From Bacteroidota bacterium (lineage in GTDB: Bacteria; Bacteroidota; Bacteroidia; 2-12-FULL-35-15), in assembly GCA_947504725.1 (NCBI GenBank), contig CANNHN010000006.1:122347-186346 (forward strand): 64,000 nucleotides of DNA. Direction: 5' to 3'. A model generated the notes under the pieces. It was not told where the DNA came from, made no database searches, and saw only the letters and a list, made by a program, of their open reading frames with translations. This document shows positions 17,450-26,589 of the stretch, in pieces. The position numbers and the translations under genes are program-made. Numbering within the stretch: the first letter of the stretch is position 1; every line of letters begins with the position of its first letter.

Positions 17450-18469
17450 ATGAATTTGTTTAAGAAAAACATCTTCTCTACTCCTTCACCTACATTTTCC
17501 AAATTAGCAGATTCGGAAACAGGCGATCTTATTTCGATCATCAATAACTATTATCCTGCTTTACAAGTAAAAGAAATACATCGAATTGGTGCATTTGAAC
17601 TAAATAGTAATAATTGGAAAATTGTAACCAATCAAGAAGAATATATTCTTAAACGAGCACCTCTTGAAAAACTAGAAGCTTTGAAATCCCAAGCAGAATG
17701 GACTTCAGAACTTTCATCAACAGATTTTCCAACCTTAATTTTTTTAAATAATAGCAATGGTAAAATTATAAGCATAGATAAACAACACATCTATTGCATG
17801 ACCATTTTTAAATCGGGTGATTATTTTGGCGCAAGCATTAATGAATGGTCGGATTTAATGTGCCATCTAAAAAAAATGTATGATTATTCCTTAAAAGTAA
17901 AACAATCAAGCATTCTACCAAAACGATTATTTTTCACTGAAGAGGAAAATCAATTAATACAAAAAGTAAAAGCAAGTGATAATATCAAGCAACAGGATGT
18001 TGAAACAATTGTATTTGAATACGAAAAAATGAAATTGTTTTACAATCAAAACAAACATCAATACAACACAAGTGTTTTTCATGTCGATATTCATCCACAC
18101 AACCTGATCTTTCACAATAATAAACTTCTATTACTTACAGACTTTGAAGCTTTTCTAACTACTACAGTTGAAATAAGCTTAGGATTTGGATTATACAAAT
18201 GTGCCAGACAATTATTGGCCATAAACGAATCAAACACACAAAAAGAGCTTACAGAAATTGTACATAAACTGAGAACTCAGTTTGAATTTCACTTTCCAAA
18301 AAACAATTTCAAAGATTTACTTGTTTCCGCAAAGATTGATGTATTGAAGAGGCTAGTATACATACTACGTGAACTCTCGGAAAAAGGTGAATCAAAATGG
18401 CTCTTCATTTTTCAAACACAACTGGATTCGTTAGAAGAAATTAATCAACTAGAAAAAATACTCTTATAA
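17450..18469 (+). CDS. Aminoglycoside phosphotransferase-like (APH) kinase
   Basis: This 339-residue protein has the APH/choline-kinase core: an ATP-lysine candidate in YILKRAP near K68, the Brenner-type motif HVDIHPHN (211-218, with D213 and N218), and the metal aspartate D231 in LTDFEA. The family phosphorylates hydroxyls of sugars, amino alcohols or antibiotics. Inside a nonulosonic acid operon (five bases after the SDR) a sugar or acyl-group kinase is more likely than drug resistance. The target is unknown. Confidence 0.72.
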   Translation: MNLFKKNIFSTPSPTFSKLADSETGDLISIINNYYPALQVKEIHRIGAFELNSNNWKIVTNQEEYILKRAPLEKLEALKSQAEWTSELSSTDFPTLIFLNNSNGKIISIDKQHIYCMTIFKSGDYFGASINEWSDLMCHLKKMYDYSLKVKQSSILPKRLFFTEEENQLIQKVKASDNIKQQDVETIVFEYEKMKLFYNQNKHQYNTSVFHVDIHPHNLIFHNNKLLLLTDFEAFLTTTVEISLGFGLYKCARQLLAINESNTQKELTEIVHKLRTQFEFHFPKNNFKDLLVSAKIDVLKRLVYILRELSEKGESKWLFIFQTQLDSLEEINQLEKILL

Positions 18470-18486
18470 ATTTGGATTCTATTCTT

Positions 18487-19278
18487 ATGGAAAATCATCA
18501 CAACTTAACTATTGGAGCAATTATAGCATGTAGATTAAAGTCTACAAGACTTCCTAAAAAAGCATTATTAAAAATAGGTGACATCAGCTCCGTAGCATAT
18601 TGCATAAAAAATACTTTATCATTTAAAAATGTAAACACCACTGTTCTTGCAACATCAACATCAATAGAGGATGGCGAACTTTCAGCTCACACCTATCATT
18701 CGGATGTAAAATTTTTTCAAGGAGAGCCCGATGATGTAATGCAACGTTATGTTGATGTTGTAAACAAATACAACATTGATGTTTTTGTAAGAATTACTGC
18801 TGACATGCCTTTTGTATCCGATGAAATTTTTCAAATTGTATTAAAATCACACCTTGATAATAAAGCAGATTATACCATTGGAACAAAAGCTGCTATTGGA
18901 ACCAATTTAGAAATCATTAACTCGGATGCTCTAAGAAAAGCGAAAAGCTATTTCCCAAATGCAGATTATTCTGAATACATGTCTTTCTATTTCACCAACA
19001 ACCCTGAATATTTTAAATTAAATAAAGTAGATTTACCTGACGAGTTAATTCGTGATTATAGATTGACTCTTGACTACGAAGAAGATTTAACTTTATTTAA
19101 TATTATCGATAAACACTTTGTTGACAGCAAAACAGAGCCAACATTAAGAAACATTTTTAAGTTTTTAGATGCAAATCCTGAGATTGCAAAAATAAATCAA
19201 TCGTTAGCAGTGAAATACAAAGACGATAAAACATTGATTGACACATTAAATCGGGTAACTAAAATTCCTGTAAAGTAA
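18487..19278 (+). CDS. PseF-like cytidylyltransferase (SpsF/COG1861 type)
   Basis: This 264-residue nucleotidyltransferase has IIACRLKSTRLPKKAL near residues 11-26, the CTP-binding loop of the SpsF family, and RITADMPF near 108-115. In many bacteria this SpsF-type enzyme replaces NeuA-like PseF and makes CMP-pseudaminic acid, the last step of the pathway. The start is placed at the ATG at 18487. An upstream TTG at 18472 is in frame but lies only two bases past the previous stop. The next gene begins eight bases after its stop. Confidence 0.78.
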   Translation: MENHHNLTIGAIIACRLKSTRLPKKALLKIGDISSVAYCIKNTLSFKNVNTTVLATSTSIEDGELSAHTYHSDVKFFQGEPDDVMQRYVDVVNKYNIDVFVRITADMPFVSDEIFQIVLKSHLDNKADYTIGTKAAIGTNLEIINSDALRKAKSYFPNADYSEYMSFYFTNNPEYFKLNKVDLPDELIRDYRLTLDYEEDLTLFNIIDKHFVDSKTEPTLRNIFKFLDANPEIAKINQSLAVKYKDDKTLIDTLNRVTKIPVK

Positions 19279-19286
19279 AATACATT

Positions 19287-20765
19287 GTGAAAAAGAATAG
19301 AATTATATTTAGAGCTGATGGCAACACAGTAGCAGGCTATGGTCATATTATTCGATCATTAAGTCTGGCTGCCATGCTTAAAAATAAATATCACCTTGTA
19401 TTTATAGTTCAAAAAACGGATGATTTTTTAAAAAAACAAATTCAAAATGGCTGTGATGAGCTAATCGAAATTCCTGTTTCAGGCAACGGTAAAGCTGAGT
19501 CAAAAAAAATTGCCAAAAACATACTTAAGTCGAGCGACATTGTAGTACTAGATGGCTACACATACGATTTAAATTACCAGCAAGAAATAAAAAAACATTG
19601 TTTTAAATTGGTTTGTATTGATGACATCCATGACCGACAATTCATAGCTGATATTATTATAAATCATGGTGAAGGAATAAAACCACAAGACTATTCTATC
19701 CAAAAATTCTCAAAGCTTTATCTTGGAACTCAATACGCAATTCTTCGAAAATCATTTTTAAAAAAGGCGACTGGTAAGCGGCCAGCTTTATCTACAACTC
19801 ACAAAGCCTTTATAAATATGGGAGGTACGGATCAGAAAAATTATACGGAAAAGGCTTTAAGCACTTGTATTAACAATAAAACTATAAAATCTATCGATGT
19901 AGTGATTGGCAGTTTCTATCCTTATAAAAAGCAATTGAATCAAATCATTGAGTCCAACAAACATATTTCAATCAAGGTTCACAGTAATCTTTCGGAAGTG
20001 CAAATTTGTTCTTTAATGAAACAATCATCATTAGCCATTTGCTCTGCAAGTACTATTTCTTATGAGTATGCATCAATAGGTGGATTTCTATTTGTTTATC
20101 AAACTGTCGAAAATCAAAAAAACATTTATAAATTTTTAATTGAATCAAAAGTGGCTTATCCACTTCACTTATTCGATAAGACTTTGCTTACTTTGAAAAG
20201 CAAAAAGGTCGCAACTGAATATTTCATTAACAGAAGTAATTACTTTTCAGGTAACTCTAAACAAAATTTAATTTCTGTATTTCAAAATTTAGAAAAAGAA
20301 AGAGATTTAACAATCCGATTAGCCAAAACTGGCGACACACTTACTTACTTCAAATGGGCCAATAACAAAGAGGTGCGTAAGAACTCGATCAACACAGCTC
20401 CAATACTTCTTGACAATCACAAAAAATGGTTTGCCTCCAAATTGAAAAATAAAGATTCAAGACTTTATATTATTGAAAAGGATGGAATTCCTCTGGGACA
20501 AGTTCGCTTAGATCGAGAAAAAAACAATGCTGAAATCGATTATTCTATTTCTCAAAAATTTCGGGGAAAAGGATTCGGTGAAATCATTCTAAAAAATGCA
20601 CTTCAATTATACATGCTCAATTTTCCAAACGATACAATTATTGCAAAAGCAAAACAATCCAATGTTGCATCCAACCGTGTATTTGAAAAACTAGGCTTTA
20701 AAAAAATGCAATCCAGTATTATTAATAAGGAAGAGTACAATGTTTACCAGACAAAACTCCACTAA
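19287..20765 (+). CDS. pseG-pseH: Fused PseG hydrolase and PseH acetyltransferase
   Basis: This 492-residue protein joins two steps of the pathway. Residues 1 to about 335 are PseG: FRADGN near the start, GYGHIIRSL with the catalytic H20, NMGGTDQKN near 175, and SASTISYEYASIGG near 255, the UDP site of a GT-B-like hydrolase. It removes UDP from the diacetamido-trideoxy-altrose sugar. Residues about 340-492 are a GNAT domain (TIRLAKTGDTLTYFKW, then FRGKGFGE near 428-435 for acetyl-CoA), matching PseH, which N-acetylates the 4-amino group before PseG acts. The start is GTG at 19287. The fused form makes the PseC product the expected substrate, although PseC is not in the window. Confidence 0.88.
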   Translation: MKKNRIIFRADGNTVAGYGHIIRSLSLAAMLKNKYHLVFIVQKTDDFLKKQIQNGCDELIEIPVSGNGKAESKKIAKNILKSSDIVVLDGYTYDLNYQQEIKKHCFKLVCIDDIHDRQFIADIIINHGEGIKPQDYSIQKFSKLYLGTQYAILRKSFLKKATGKRPALSTTHKAFINMGGTDQKNYTEKALSTCINNKTIKSIDVVIGSFYPYKKQLNQIIESNKHISIKVHSNLSEVQICSLMKQSSLAICSASTISYEYASIGGFLFVYQTVENQKNIYKFLIESKVAYPLHLFDKTLLTLKSKKVATEYFINRSNYFSGNSKQNLISVFQNLEKERDLTIRLAKTGDTLTYFKWANNKEVRKNSINTAPILLDNHKKWFASKLKNKDSRLYIIEKDGIPLGQVRLDREKNNAEIDYSISQKFRGKGFGEIILKNALQLYMLNFPNDTIIAKAKQSNVASNRVFEKLGFKKMQSSIINKEEYNVYQTKLH

Positions 20766-20824
20766 ATATTGATTTTCAATTACTTACCCAATAATTAAAC
20801 ACCCTACATCTGCTTAAGTTTTAT

Positions 20825-20832
20825 TATATTTG
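20825..20832 (+). promoter_or_regulatory. -7 box TATATTTG before pseI
   Basis: TATATTTG matches TAnnTTTG in the 112-base gap between the fused pseGH and pseI. It suggests an internal promoter with a leader of about 40 bases. No clean -33 TTTG is visible. Confidence 0.4.
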
Positions 20833-20877
20833 TATCAATTCTGCTGGTTAATAATTGGGATCAGCAACTATCAACAT

Positions 20878-21912
20878 ATGGCAAATACTATAAAAACTAA
20901 ATTTTTCGAAATTGGTAACAACCAACCTTCGTATATAATTGCTGAAATTGGCAGTAATCACAACGGAAATTTCGATATGGCTTGTGAATTAATTGAAAAA
21001 GCAAAAAATGCTGGAGTAAATGCTGTAAAATTTCAAACATTTAAAGCAAAAGATCATTATTCTAAGAGAACTCCTAAGATTGATTTATACAAAGAAGGTA
21101 TTTATGAATTGATAGAAAAACTTGAAATTGATCGTAGCTGGCATTCTAAATTAGCCACACTTTGTAATAAATTAAACATTGATTTCCTGGATTCACCTTG
21201 TGATAAAGAAGCTATTGATATAGCCGTTTCAGTAGGAATGCCAATTATCAAAATTGCATCTTATGACATGGTAGATATCCGATTGGTAGAAGCAATTGCT
21301 AAAACAGGAAAAGGTGTTATGTTTTCAACTGGAATGGCAACTACTGGAGAAATAGAAACAGCTGTTAATATTTGTCGCAACAATGGAAATAACAATATCA
21401 TTGTTTTGCAATGCACATCTTTGTACCCAGCACCAGCAAACTTATCCAATCTACATTCAATGAAAACGATGGCGGATATGTTTGGTGTAATCACTGGATA
21501 TTCCGACCATACTCTTGGTGATCACATTCCTTGTGCTGCTGTTGCAATGGGAGCAAAAGTCATTGAAAAACACTACACGCTTGGACGTGGTTTACCAGGG
21601 CCTGATCACAACTTTGCCATTGAACCAGAAGAATTAAAAGCAATGGTAAACAAAATCAGAGACATTGAAGCTGCTTTTGGTGATGGTTTAAAAAATGGTC
21701 CACGCAAAGAAGAACAAGAACTTTATACTAAAGCTCGTAGAAGCATTATTGCTAAAAATAAAATTACCAAAGGCCAAGTGATTAAAAGTGATGATATCAT
21801 TGTAAAAAGACCAGGACTTGGAATTCACCCTTCACAAATAAATTTAGTAATAGGTAAAATTGCTCAAAAAGATATTGAAGACGATGAACCGATAACATGG
21901 GAAATGATATGA
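20878..21912 (+). CDS. pseI: PseI, pseudaminic acid synthase (NeuB family)
   Basis: This 344-residue protein combines a NeuB TIM barrel (IAEIGSNHNGNFDMACELIEKAK near residues 21-43, YSDHTLGD near 201-208, and IEKHYTLGR near 222-230) with a C-terminal SAF domain (KARRSIIAKNKITKGQ near residue 285). It condenses the hexose made by PseG with phosphoenolpyruvate to form the nine-carbon nonulosonic acid. The ATG at 20878 is preferred over an upstream TTG at 20830, which overlaps the -7 box. The stop overlaps the start of the ATP-grasp gene in an ATGA junction. Confidence 0.9.
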   Translation: MANTIKTKFFEIGNNQPSYIIAEIGSNHNGNFDMACELIEKAKNAGVNAVKFQTFKAKDHYSKRTPKIDLYKEGIYELIEKLEIDRSWHSKLATLCNKLNIDFLDSPCDKEAIDIAVSVGMPIIKIASYDMVDIRLVEAIAKTGKGVMFSTGMATTGEIETAVNICRNNGNNNIIVLQCTSLYPAPANLSNLHSMKTMADMFGVITGYSDHTLGDHIPCAAVAMGAKVIEKHYTLGRGLPGPDHNFAIEPEELKAMVNKIRDIEAAFGDGLKNGPRKEEQELYTKARRSIIAKNKITKGQVIKSDDIIVKRPGLGIHPSQINLVIGKIAQKDIEDDEPITWEMI

Positions 21913-22853
21913 GTAAACCTAAACTATTATTATCAGGATTAGGCGGATCACTTTTCCCTTATCTCCATGAAAAATTAAAAGAATCGTATGAATTATTTTA
22001 CGTTGATGCAGATAGTTCACTAAAAAAACTTTATCCGGATTACAATTTCTTTCCTGCTCCGCTTGTTACTGATCCTCGTTACATCAATTTCATAACCGAT
22101 CTCATCAATAAACATAAAATTGATGTTTACATTCCATTAATCGATGAAGAGATAGAAGTTGCACATAAAATAAAACAACTCGTTCCATCACTAAAATTGC
22201 TTTCTCCCACTCTAGCATTCTCACTTTTATCGATGAGAAAAGATTTACTGATGAAAGAACTTCACAAACATAAAATTTCTTCTATTCCTACTTGGACTGG
22301 AGATGCTTTTAATTGGGAAGATGGAAAAGAATACTTTGTAAAACCTATTTCAGGAAGAGGGAGCAGAGGAATCAGAAAAATTAATTCAAAACAGGAATTA
22401 GAAGCTTATTATATTCTTGAGAAATATGAACCACAAGATATTCTTATTCAAGAATGTATAAAAGGTCAGGAGTATACTGTTGGAGTTCTTATTAATGAGA
22501 ATGATGACATTATATACATCAGTTGCAGAAAAATACTTATCAAAAAAGGCATTACCATTAAAGCCATTACAGAAAATAATCCTCAGATTGAAACAGCAAT
22601 TCAAGAAATCAATAAACAGCTGAAACCAAAAGGTCCTATTAATGTTCAATTATACATCACTCCAGAAGGAGAAATAAAAATATTTGAAATCAACCCCCGC
22701 TTCTCTACAACTAGCATTATGAGTTACGAAGATGGCAAGGATGAAATTGGATTATGGTTAAAATTTTTCGACAAAAAATATACCGATTCTATTATCCGAC
22801 CAAAAGAAAAGTTAATTCTTCATAGAAGATGGGAAAATGTTTTCTATGAGTAA
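21909..22853 (+). CDS. ATP-grasp ligase (carbamoyl-phosphate synthase-like)
   Basis: This 314-residue protein has an N-terminal PreATP-grasp Rossmann part, an ATP-grasp core (EYFVKPISGRGSRGI near 140-154 as the lysine and glycine-rich loop; IQECIKGQEYTVGV near residue 180), and the metal-binding FEINPRF segment near 259-265. ATP-grasp enzymes join a carboxylate to an amine through an acyl phosphate. Overlap with pseI and the following epimerase implies co-translation. It may attach an amino acid or acid to a free amine on the sugar, which fits the deacetylase at the end of the operon but is inference. Confidence 0.8.
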   Translation: MSKPKLLLSGLGGSLFPYLHEKLKESYELFYVDADSSLKKLYPDYNFFPAPLVTDPRYINFITDLINKHKIDVYIPLIDEEIEVAHKIKQLVPSLKLLSPTLAFSLLSMRKDLLMKELHKHKISSIPTWTGDAFNWEDGKEYFVKPISGRGSRGIRKINSKQELEAYYILEKYEPQDILIQECIKGQEYTVGVLINENDDIIYISCRKILIKKGITIKAITENNPQIETAIQEINKQLKPKGPINVQLYITPEGEIKIFEINPRFSTTSIMSYEDGKDEIGLWLKFFDKKYTDSIIRPKEKLILHRRWENVFYE

Positions 22854-23727
22854 TGCAAAAAAAAACATATTATTAGTTGGAGGTTCTGGTTATCTGGGTA
22901 ATCATCTTAGAAACGTAATTTCCAATTATAATTTATTCTTCACATCTACAACAGGAAGAGAAAATTCTATTCAACTTGATTTTTCAGATACCAAAACATT
23001 CGATAACATAAAAACACAATCCAACTACGATTGTATTTTCATTCTTGCATCTTCCCTTCTTGGATTAGGAACAACAGAACTAAAAAACGAATACATTCAA
23101 CTCGACACACTTGGTCTTTCTAATTTTCTTCAATTCGTAAACGAAAACAAATTGACCGAAAAAATTATTTATACATCTTCCATGACCGTTTACGGAACAG
23201 ATAACGTGCTTCCTGTTAAAGAAGACGGAGTTCTGAATCCGTTAAGCACATATGGATTAAGCAAAGTATTGGGAGAAACTATTTTAAAATTTCATTGCCA
23301 GTCAACAACAACAAAAGGTGTTGTTTTACGAATCCCTGGAATTTATGGTGGTAACAGAACATCTGGCTTTATATACAACACAGCACAAAAGTGCAAAAAG
23401 AATGAATCGATTGCGATTGATTCAAGCTCACTTGGATATTGGGAAACAATTCATATTAACGACTTGAGTGTTTCAATAAATGAATTCATTCAAAATTACG
23501 ATTGGAAAAACAATTTCAACATCTTTAATATCAGCTACGGAACAAAAACTGATTTTATAGATTGTGCTTCCATAATAAAAGAAACATTAAACTCAACCTC
23601 CGAGATTATTCATAAAGGAAATAAAGGCTATGTTGATTTTTATCTAGACAATAGTAAGGTTAAACAATATGTCACTATCAATGACAATTATATATCGTCA
23701 CTAAAAAGTTATTTAAAAAGTATTTGA
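22846..23727 (+). CDS. NAD-dependent sugar epimerase/dehydratase
   Basis: This 293-residue extended SDR has VGGSGYLGNH (11-20) for NAD binding and YTSSMTVYG with a later YGLSK tyrosine-lysine pair. The family interconverts or dehydrates nucleotide sugars. Its start at ATG 22846 overlaps the end of the ATP-grasp gene by eight bases; an in-frame ATG at 22837 would overlap more. The exact sugar is unknown. Confidence 0.85.
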   Translation: MSNAKKNILLVGGSGYLGNHLRNVISNYNLFFTSTTGRENSIQLDFSDTKTFDNIKTQSNYDCIFILASSLLGLGTTELKNEYIQLDTLGLSNFLQFVNENKLTEKIIYTSSMTVYGTDNVLPVKEDGVLNPLSTYGLSKVLGETILKFHCQSTTTKGVVLRIPGIYGGNRTSGFIYNTAQKCKKNESIAIDSSSLGYWETIHINDLSVSINEFIQNYDWKNNFNIFNISYGTKTDFIDCASIIKETLNSTSEIIHKGNKGYVDFYLDNSKVKQYVTINDNYISSLKSYLKSI

Positions 23728-23729
23728 TA

Positions 23730-24464
23730 ATGAATTACGTAATTGGCGATATACATGGTGAAGAAACAAAATTAAAATTGCTTCTAAAAAACATATTGAC
23801 TATTGACAAGAATCCATCACTAATATTTATTGGCGATTACATCAACAAAGGCGAAAATTCTTATCAAACATTGCAATACTTAACAGATTTATCAAACCAA
23901 TACAATTGCATCTTTTTAAGAGGAAATCATGAATATTACTGGGAATTACTAGAAAGCAATTCCGATCAATATGCCGGACAACTCATTAAATATGGTGGAT
24001 TAAATACAGTGCATTCAATTAACAAAGAAGGATCGTTTGTTGAAACAAAAACTAAACTATTTGCAGAATTCAAATCCATTTTCTCTTCATTAAAGAATTA
24101 CCATCAGCATGGCAATTATATAATTACTCACAGCGGGATTCCTCCCGAATTTTATAATACTCCTATTGAAAATGTCCCAGTGGAGAAATTACTTTTTAAC
24201 CGATATGATTTTATAAAGCATCCATCAAAACACTTTGAAAAAACTGTCATTTTTGGACATACCGGTTTTTACTCTCCTTTCTACGATGGAAAAAAAATAG
24301 GAATCGATACCGCTGCATGTTACTTAAAAGAGCAACCACTAACCGCTTTTTGTTTAGATGGAGATTTTTTTATAGATTCACATAATAAAACCACTCAATT
24401 ATCGGCTATTAATCAAGCAATTTGTCCAGCAATACCAAGAGTCAAAGCTTGGCAACAACTTTAA
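23730..24464 (+). CDS. PPP-type metallophosphoesterase
   Basis: This is a 244-residue calcineurin-like phosphatase. The metal motifs are GDIHG (6-10), GDYINKG (35-41) and GNHE (65-68), with a later ITHSG and FGHT pair of histidines. The middle motif is usually GDxVDRG, and here it reads GDYINKG: the metal aspartate is kept but the next acid and arginine are N and K, which may change phosphate binding. ApaH- and PrpE-like members cut dinucleotide polyphosphates or phosphoserine. In this operon it may remove a phosphate left by the kinase or by a sugar phosphate. The ATG at 23730 overlaps nothing, two bases after the epimerase stop. Confidence 0.78.
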   Translation: MNYVIGDIHGEETKLKLLLKNILTIDKNPSLIFIGDYINKGENSYQTLQYLTDLSNQYNCIFLRGNHEYYWELLESNSDQYAGQLIKYGGLNTVHSINKEGSFVETKTKLFAEFKSIFSSLKNYHQHGNYIITHSGIPPEFYNTPIENVPVEKLLFNRYDFIKHPSKHFEKTVIFGHTGFYSPFYDGKKIGIDTAACYLKEQPLTAFCLDGDFFIDSHNKTTQLSAINQAICPAIPRVKAWQQL

Positions 24465-24474
24465 ATATTAAACC

Positions 24475-25185
24475 ATGTTAGAATCACTAAGAAACAAAAA
24501 AATTATGATCGTAGTAGCACATCCTGATGATGAGCTATTAGGATTGGGTGCTACAATGAATAAATTGATAACAGAATACAATGTATCAACACATGTAGTT
24601 ATTTTAGGAGAAGGAATTACATCCCGCTCCGACCAAAGAGATTCTGAATCTTGGAAGAAAGAGCTCGAAACTCACAAAAAAAATATTCATGCTGCAAAAG
24701 ATTGCATCGGATATCAGAGCGTAAGTATTCATGACTTTCCAGACAATCGTTTTGATGATGTAAATCTTTTGGACATTGTTAAAGTAATTGAAAAAGAAAA
24801 AAACGAATTTAAACCATCGGTCATTTTCACACACCATGGTGGCGATTTGAATATAGATCACCAAAGAACATTTGAAGCTGTCATTACAGCTACACGTCCA
24901 ATGGAAAACGAACAAGTGAATACAATTATCACTTTCGAAACACCATCAGGTACCGAATGGCGTGCATCTTCTGATCCAAGACATTTTATCCCAACTTTAT
25001 TTTTCGAAGTTTCTGAAAAGAATATCAATGCAAAAATAAAAGGCATGGAATCTTATGAATTTGAAAAAAGAAAATACCCGCATCCAAGATCACCAGAAGC
25101 ATTAAAAATTCAAGCTCAACGTTGGGGCATCTCTGTTGGAAAGCCTTTTGCTGAAGCTTTTGTAGTGATTAGATGCATTAATTGA
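24475..25185 (+). CDS. PIG-L family N-deacetylase
   Basis: This 236-residue zinc enzyme has AHPDDE at 15-20, the first metal site, and HHGGDLNIDHQ near 120-130 with further ligands. The family removes acetyl groups from N-acetyl sugars (for example in GPI anchor and mycothiol synthesis). It ends the rightward pse run. It could deacetylate one amino group of the nonulosonic acid or precursor so that another acyl group can be added, perhaps by the ATP-grasp enzyme or the GNAT domain. That model is untested. Confidence 0.84.
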   Translation: MLESLRNKKIMIVVAHPDDELLGLGATMNKLITEYNVSTHVVILGEGITSRSDQRDSESWKKELETHKKNIHAAKDCIGYQSVSIHDFPDNRFDDVNLLDIVKVIEKEKNEFKPSVIFTHHGGDLNIDHQRTFEAVITATRPMENEQVNTIITFETPSGTEWRASSDPRHFIPTLFFEVSEKNINAKIKGMESYEFEKRKYPHPRSPEALKIQAQRWGISVGKPFAEAFVVIRCIN

Positions 25186-25223
25186 ATTCCTATTGAATAA
25201 ATAAGACGCTAGCTATTATTTAG

Positions 25224-25231
25224 TATATTTG
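25224..25231 (+). promoter_or_regulatory. -7 box TATATTTG before the Ycf48-like gene
   Basis: TATATTTG fits TAnnTTTG and lies 28 bases before the ATG at 25259. The only TTG upstream is too far for a standard -33 element, so the assignment is tentative. Confidence 0.4.
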
Positions 25232-25258
25232 TAAGGAAACTAAATACACATCCGAAAA

Positions 25259-26485
25259 ATGACAAAAAAAACTCCATTAATGCTGATTGTGCTATGCATC
25301 GCAGTATTTAATACTTTTAAGACTGAAGCACAAACTGCAACTTGGACACTTTTAACCAGCGGTACTACACTTAATCTTCTAGGAGTATCAGCCATAAGTG
25401 ATGATACATGTTTTGTTTCTGGAGCTAGCGGAAAAATCATGAAAACTACCGATGGAGGCTTAACTTGGGTTTCTCAAACAAGTTCAACATCTCAAATTTT
25501 GTATGGATTAGATTTTTATAATAGCACAAACGGATTCGCAGTTGGTGATAATGGCGCTTTAGTAAAAACAACGAATGGCGGAACTACCTGGACACCTGTT
25601 TCAATAACTTCAGAATCATTGAGATCTGTTAGATTCACTAATACTACAACTGGTTTCATTACTGGTAACAATGGGTTGATTTTAAAAACCATTAATGGTG
25701 GATCAACTTGGTCAACTACCTCAACAGGTACATCTAGTGCAATCTACTCAACTTGGTTCACTTCTTCTACAATGGGTTATGCTGGCTGTTTTGACGGTAC
25801 AATATTGCAAACTACAGATGGTGGAAATAATTGGATGCCTACAACTACTGGTGTAAGCACTCAATTAAATACAATTTGTTTCACTAGTGCAACAACTGGT
25901 GTTGTTGTTGGTGCAAGTGGTGTTGTAAGAAGAACAACAAATTCAGGTGCTACTTGGTCAACTGTTGTTATGACAAGTACCCCAGATTTTTTACATAGCC
26001 AAACGTTCGTAAATTCAAATTATGGATTTATTACTGGTGGTAACATAGGAGCAAATACAGGTTTAATCATTTCTACCACAGATGGAGGATTGAACTGGAC
26101 CAGTTACCTCCCTGGAACTCCTAGATTAGGGAATGTTGATTTCTCAAGCGCAAATACTGGTTATGCGGTAGGTTTAAATGGAACAATCTTGAAATGTGCT
26201 ACCAATGTAGGTATCTTAGAAAATGAAAATACGAATGTAGAAACATTATCAGCTTACCCAAATCCTTTTACCAATTCAACAACCATTGACATCAGCAAAT
26301 TCAAGATTAATGGCGACATCAGCTGCGAATTGTTTGATATATCTGGGAAATTAGTAGAGAAAACCACATCTGTTCAACAGGATAAAATAATTATTGAAAA
26401 AAAGAGTTTAAGTACAGGAACTTATTTTTTCAAAATAACTGATTCTAAAAAATTAATCGGAACTGGAAAAATAATAATTGAGTAA
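25259..26485 (+). CDS. Secreted Ycf48/BNR-repeat protein with a T9SS C-terminal tail
   Basis: This 408-residue protein has a signal peptide (about 1-24), then a series of short repeats of the form TTDGGxxW (for example TTDGGLTWV, TTNGGTTWT, TTDGGNNWM), as in Ycf48/Hcf136 seven-bladed propellers. Residues from about 318 to the end are a type A type IX secretion tail: YPNPF near 335, then a GxxxV-like strand and a final KI.IE. It should be exported through the periplasm and anchored on or released from the cell surface. Its function is unknown. Confidence 0.85.
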   Translation: MTKKTPLMLIVLCIAVFNTFKTEAQTATWTLLTSGTTLNLLGVSAISDDTCFVSGASGKIMKTTDGGLTWVSQTSSTSQILYGLDFYNSTNGFAVGDNGALVKTTNGGTTWTPVSITSESLRSVRFTNTTTGFITGNNGLILKTINGGSTWSTTSTGTSSAIYSTWFTSSTMGYAGCFDGTILQTTDGGNNWMPTTTGVSTQLNTICFTSATTGVVVGASGVVRRTTNSGATWSTVVMTSTPDFLHSQTFVNSNYGFITGGNIGANTGLIISTTDGGLNWTSYLPGTPRLGNVDFSSANTGYAVGLNGTILKCATNVGILENENTNVETLSAYPNPFTNSTTIDISKFKINGDISCELFDISGKLVEKTTSVQQDKIIIEKKSLSTGTYFFKITDSKKLIGTGKIIIE

Positions 26486-26531
26486 TCACAAAAACAGTTT
26501 ATAGTATTGATATAAATTAAAATATAAAATG

Positions 26532-26560
26532 GTCAAAGTAGTATTGCTTTGACTTTTTTT
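26532..26560 (+). terminator. Rho-independent terminator after the Ycf48-like gene
   Basis: GTCAAAG (26532-26538) and CTTTGAC (26547-26553) form a stem with an eight-base loop, followed by seven T (26554-26560). It lies between the Ycf48-like gene and the second flippase. Confidence 0.7.
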
Positions 26561-26589
26561 ATTGTTTCAATCGAAAGTCAATTAACCAA

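Noticed and set aside
17450..18469. Antibiotic-resistance aminoglycoside kinase
   Set aside because: The APH fold is shared by many small-molecule kinases and the gene is embedded in a sugar operon, so a resistance role is not supported.
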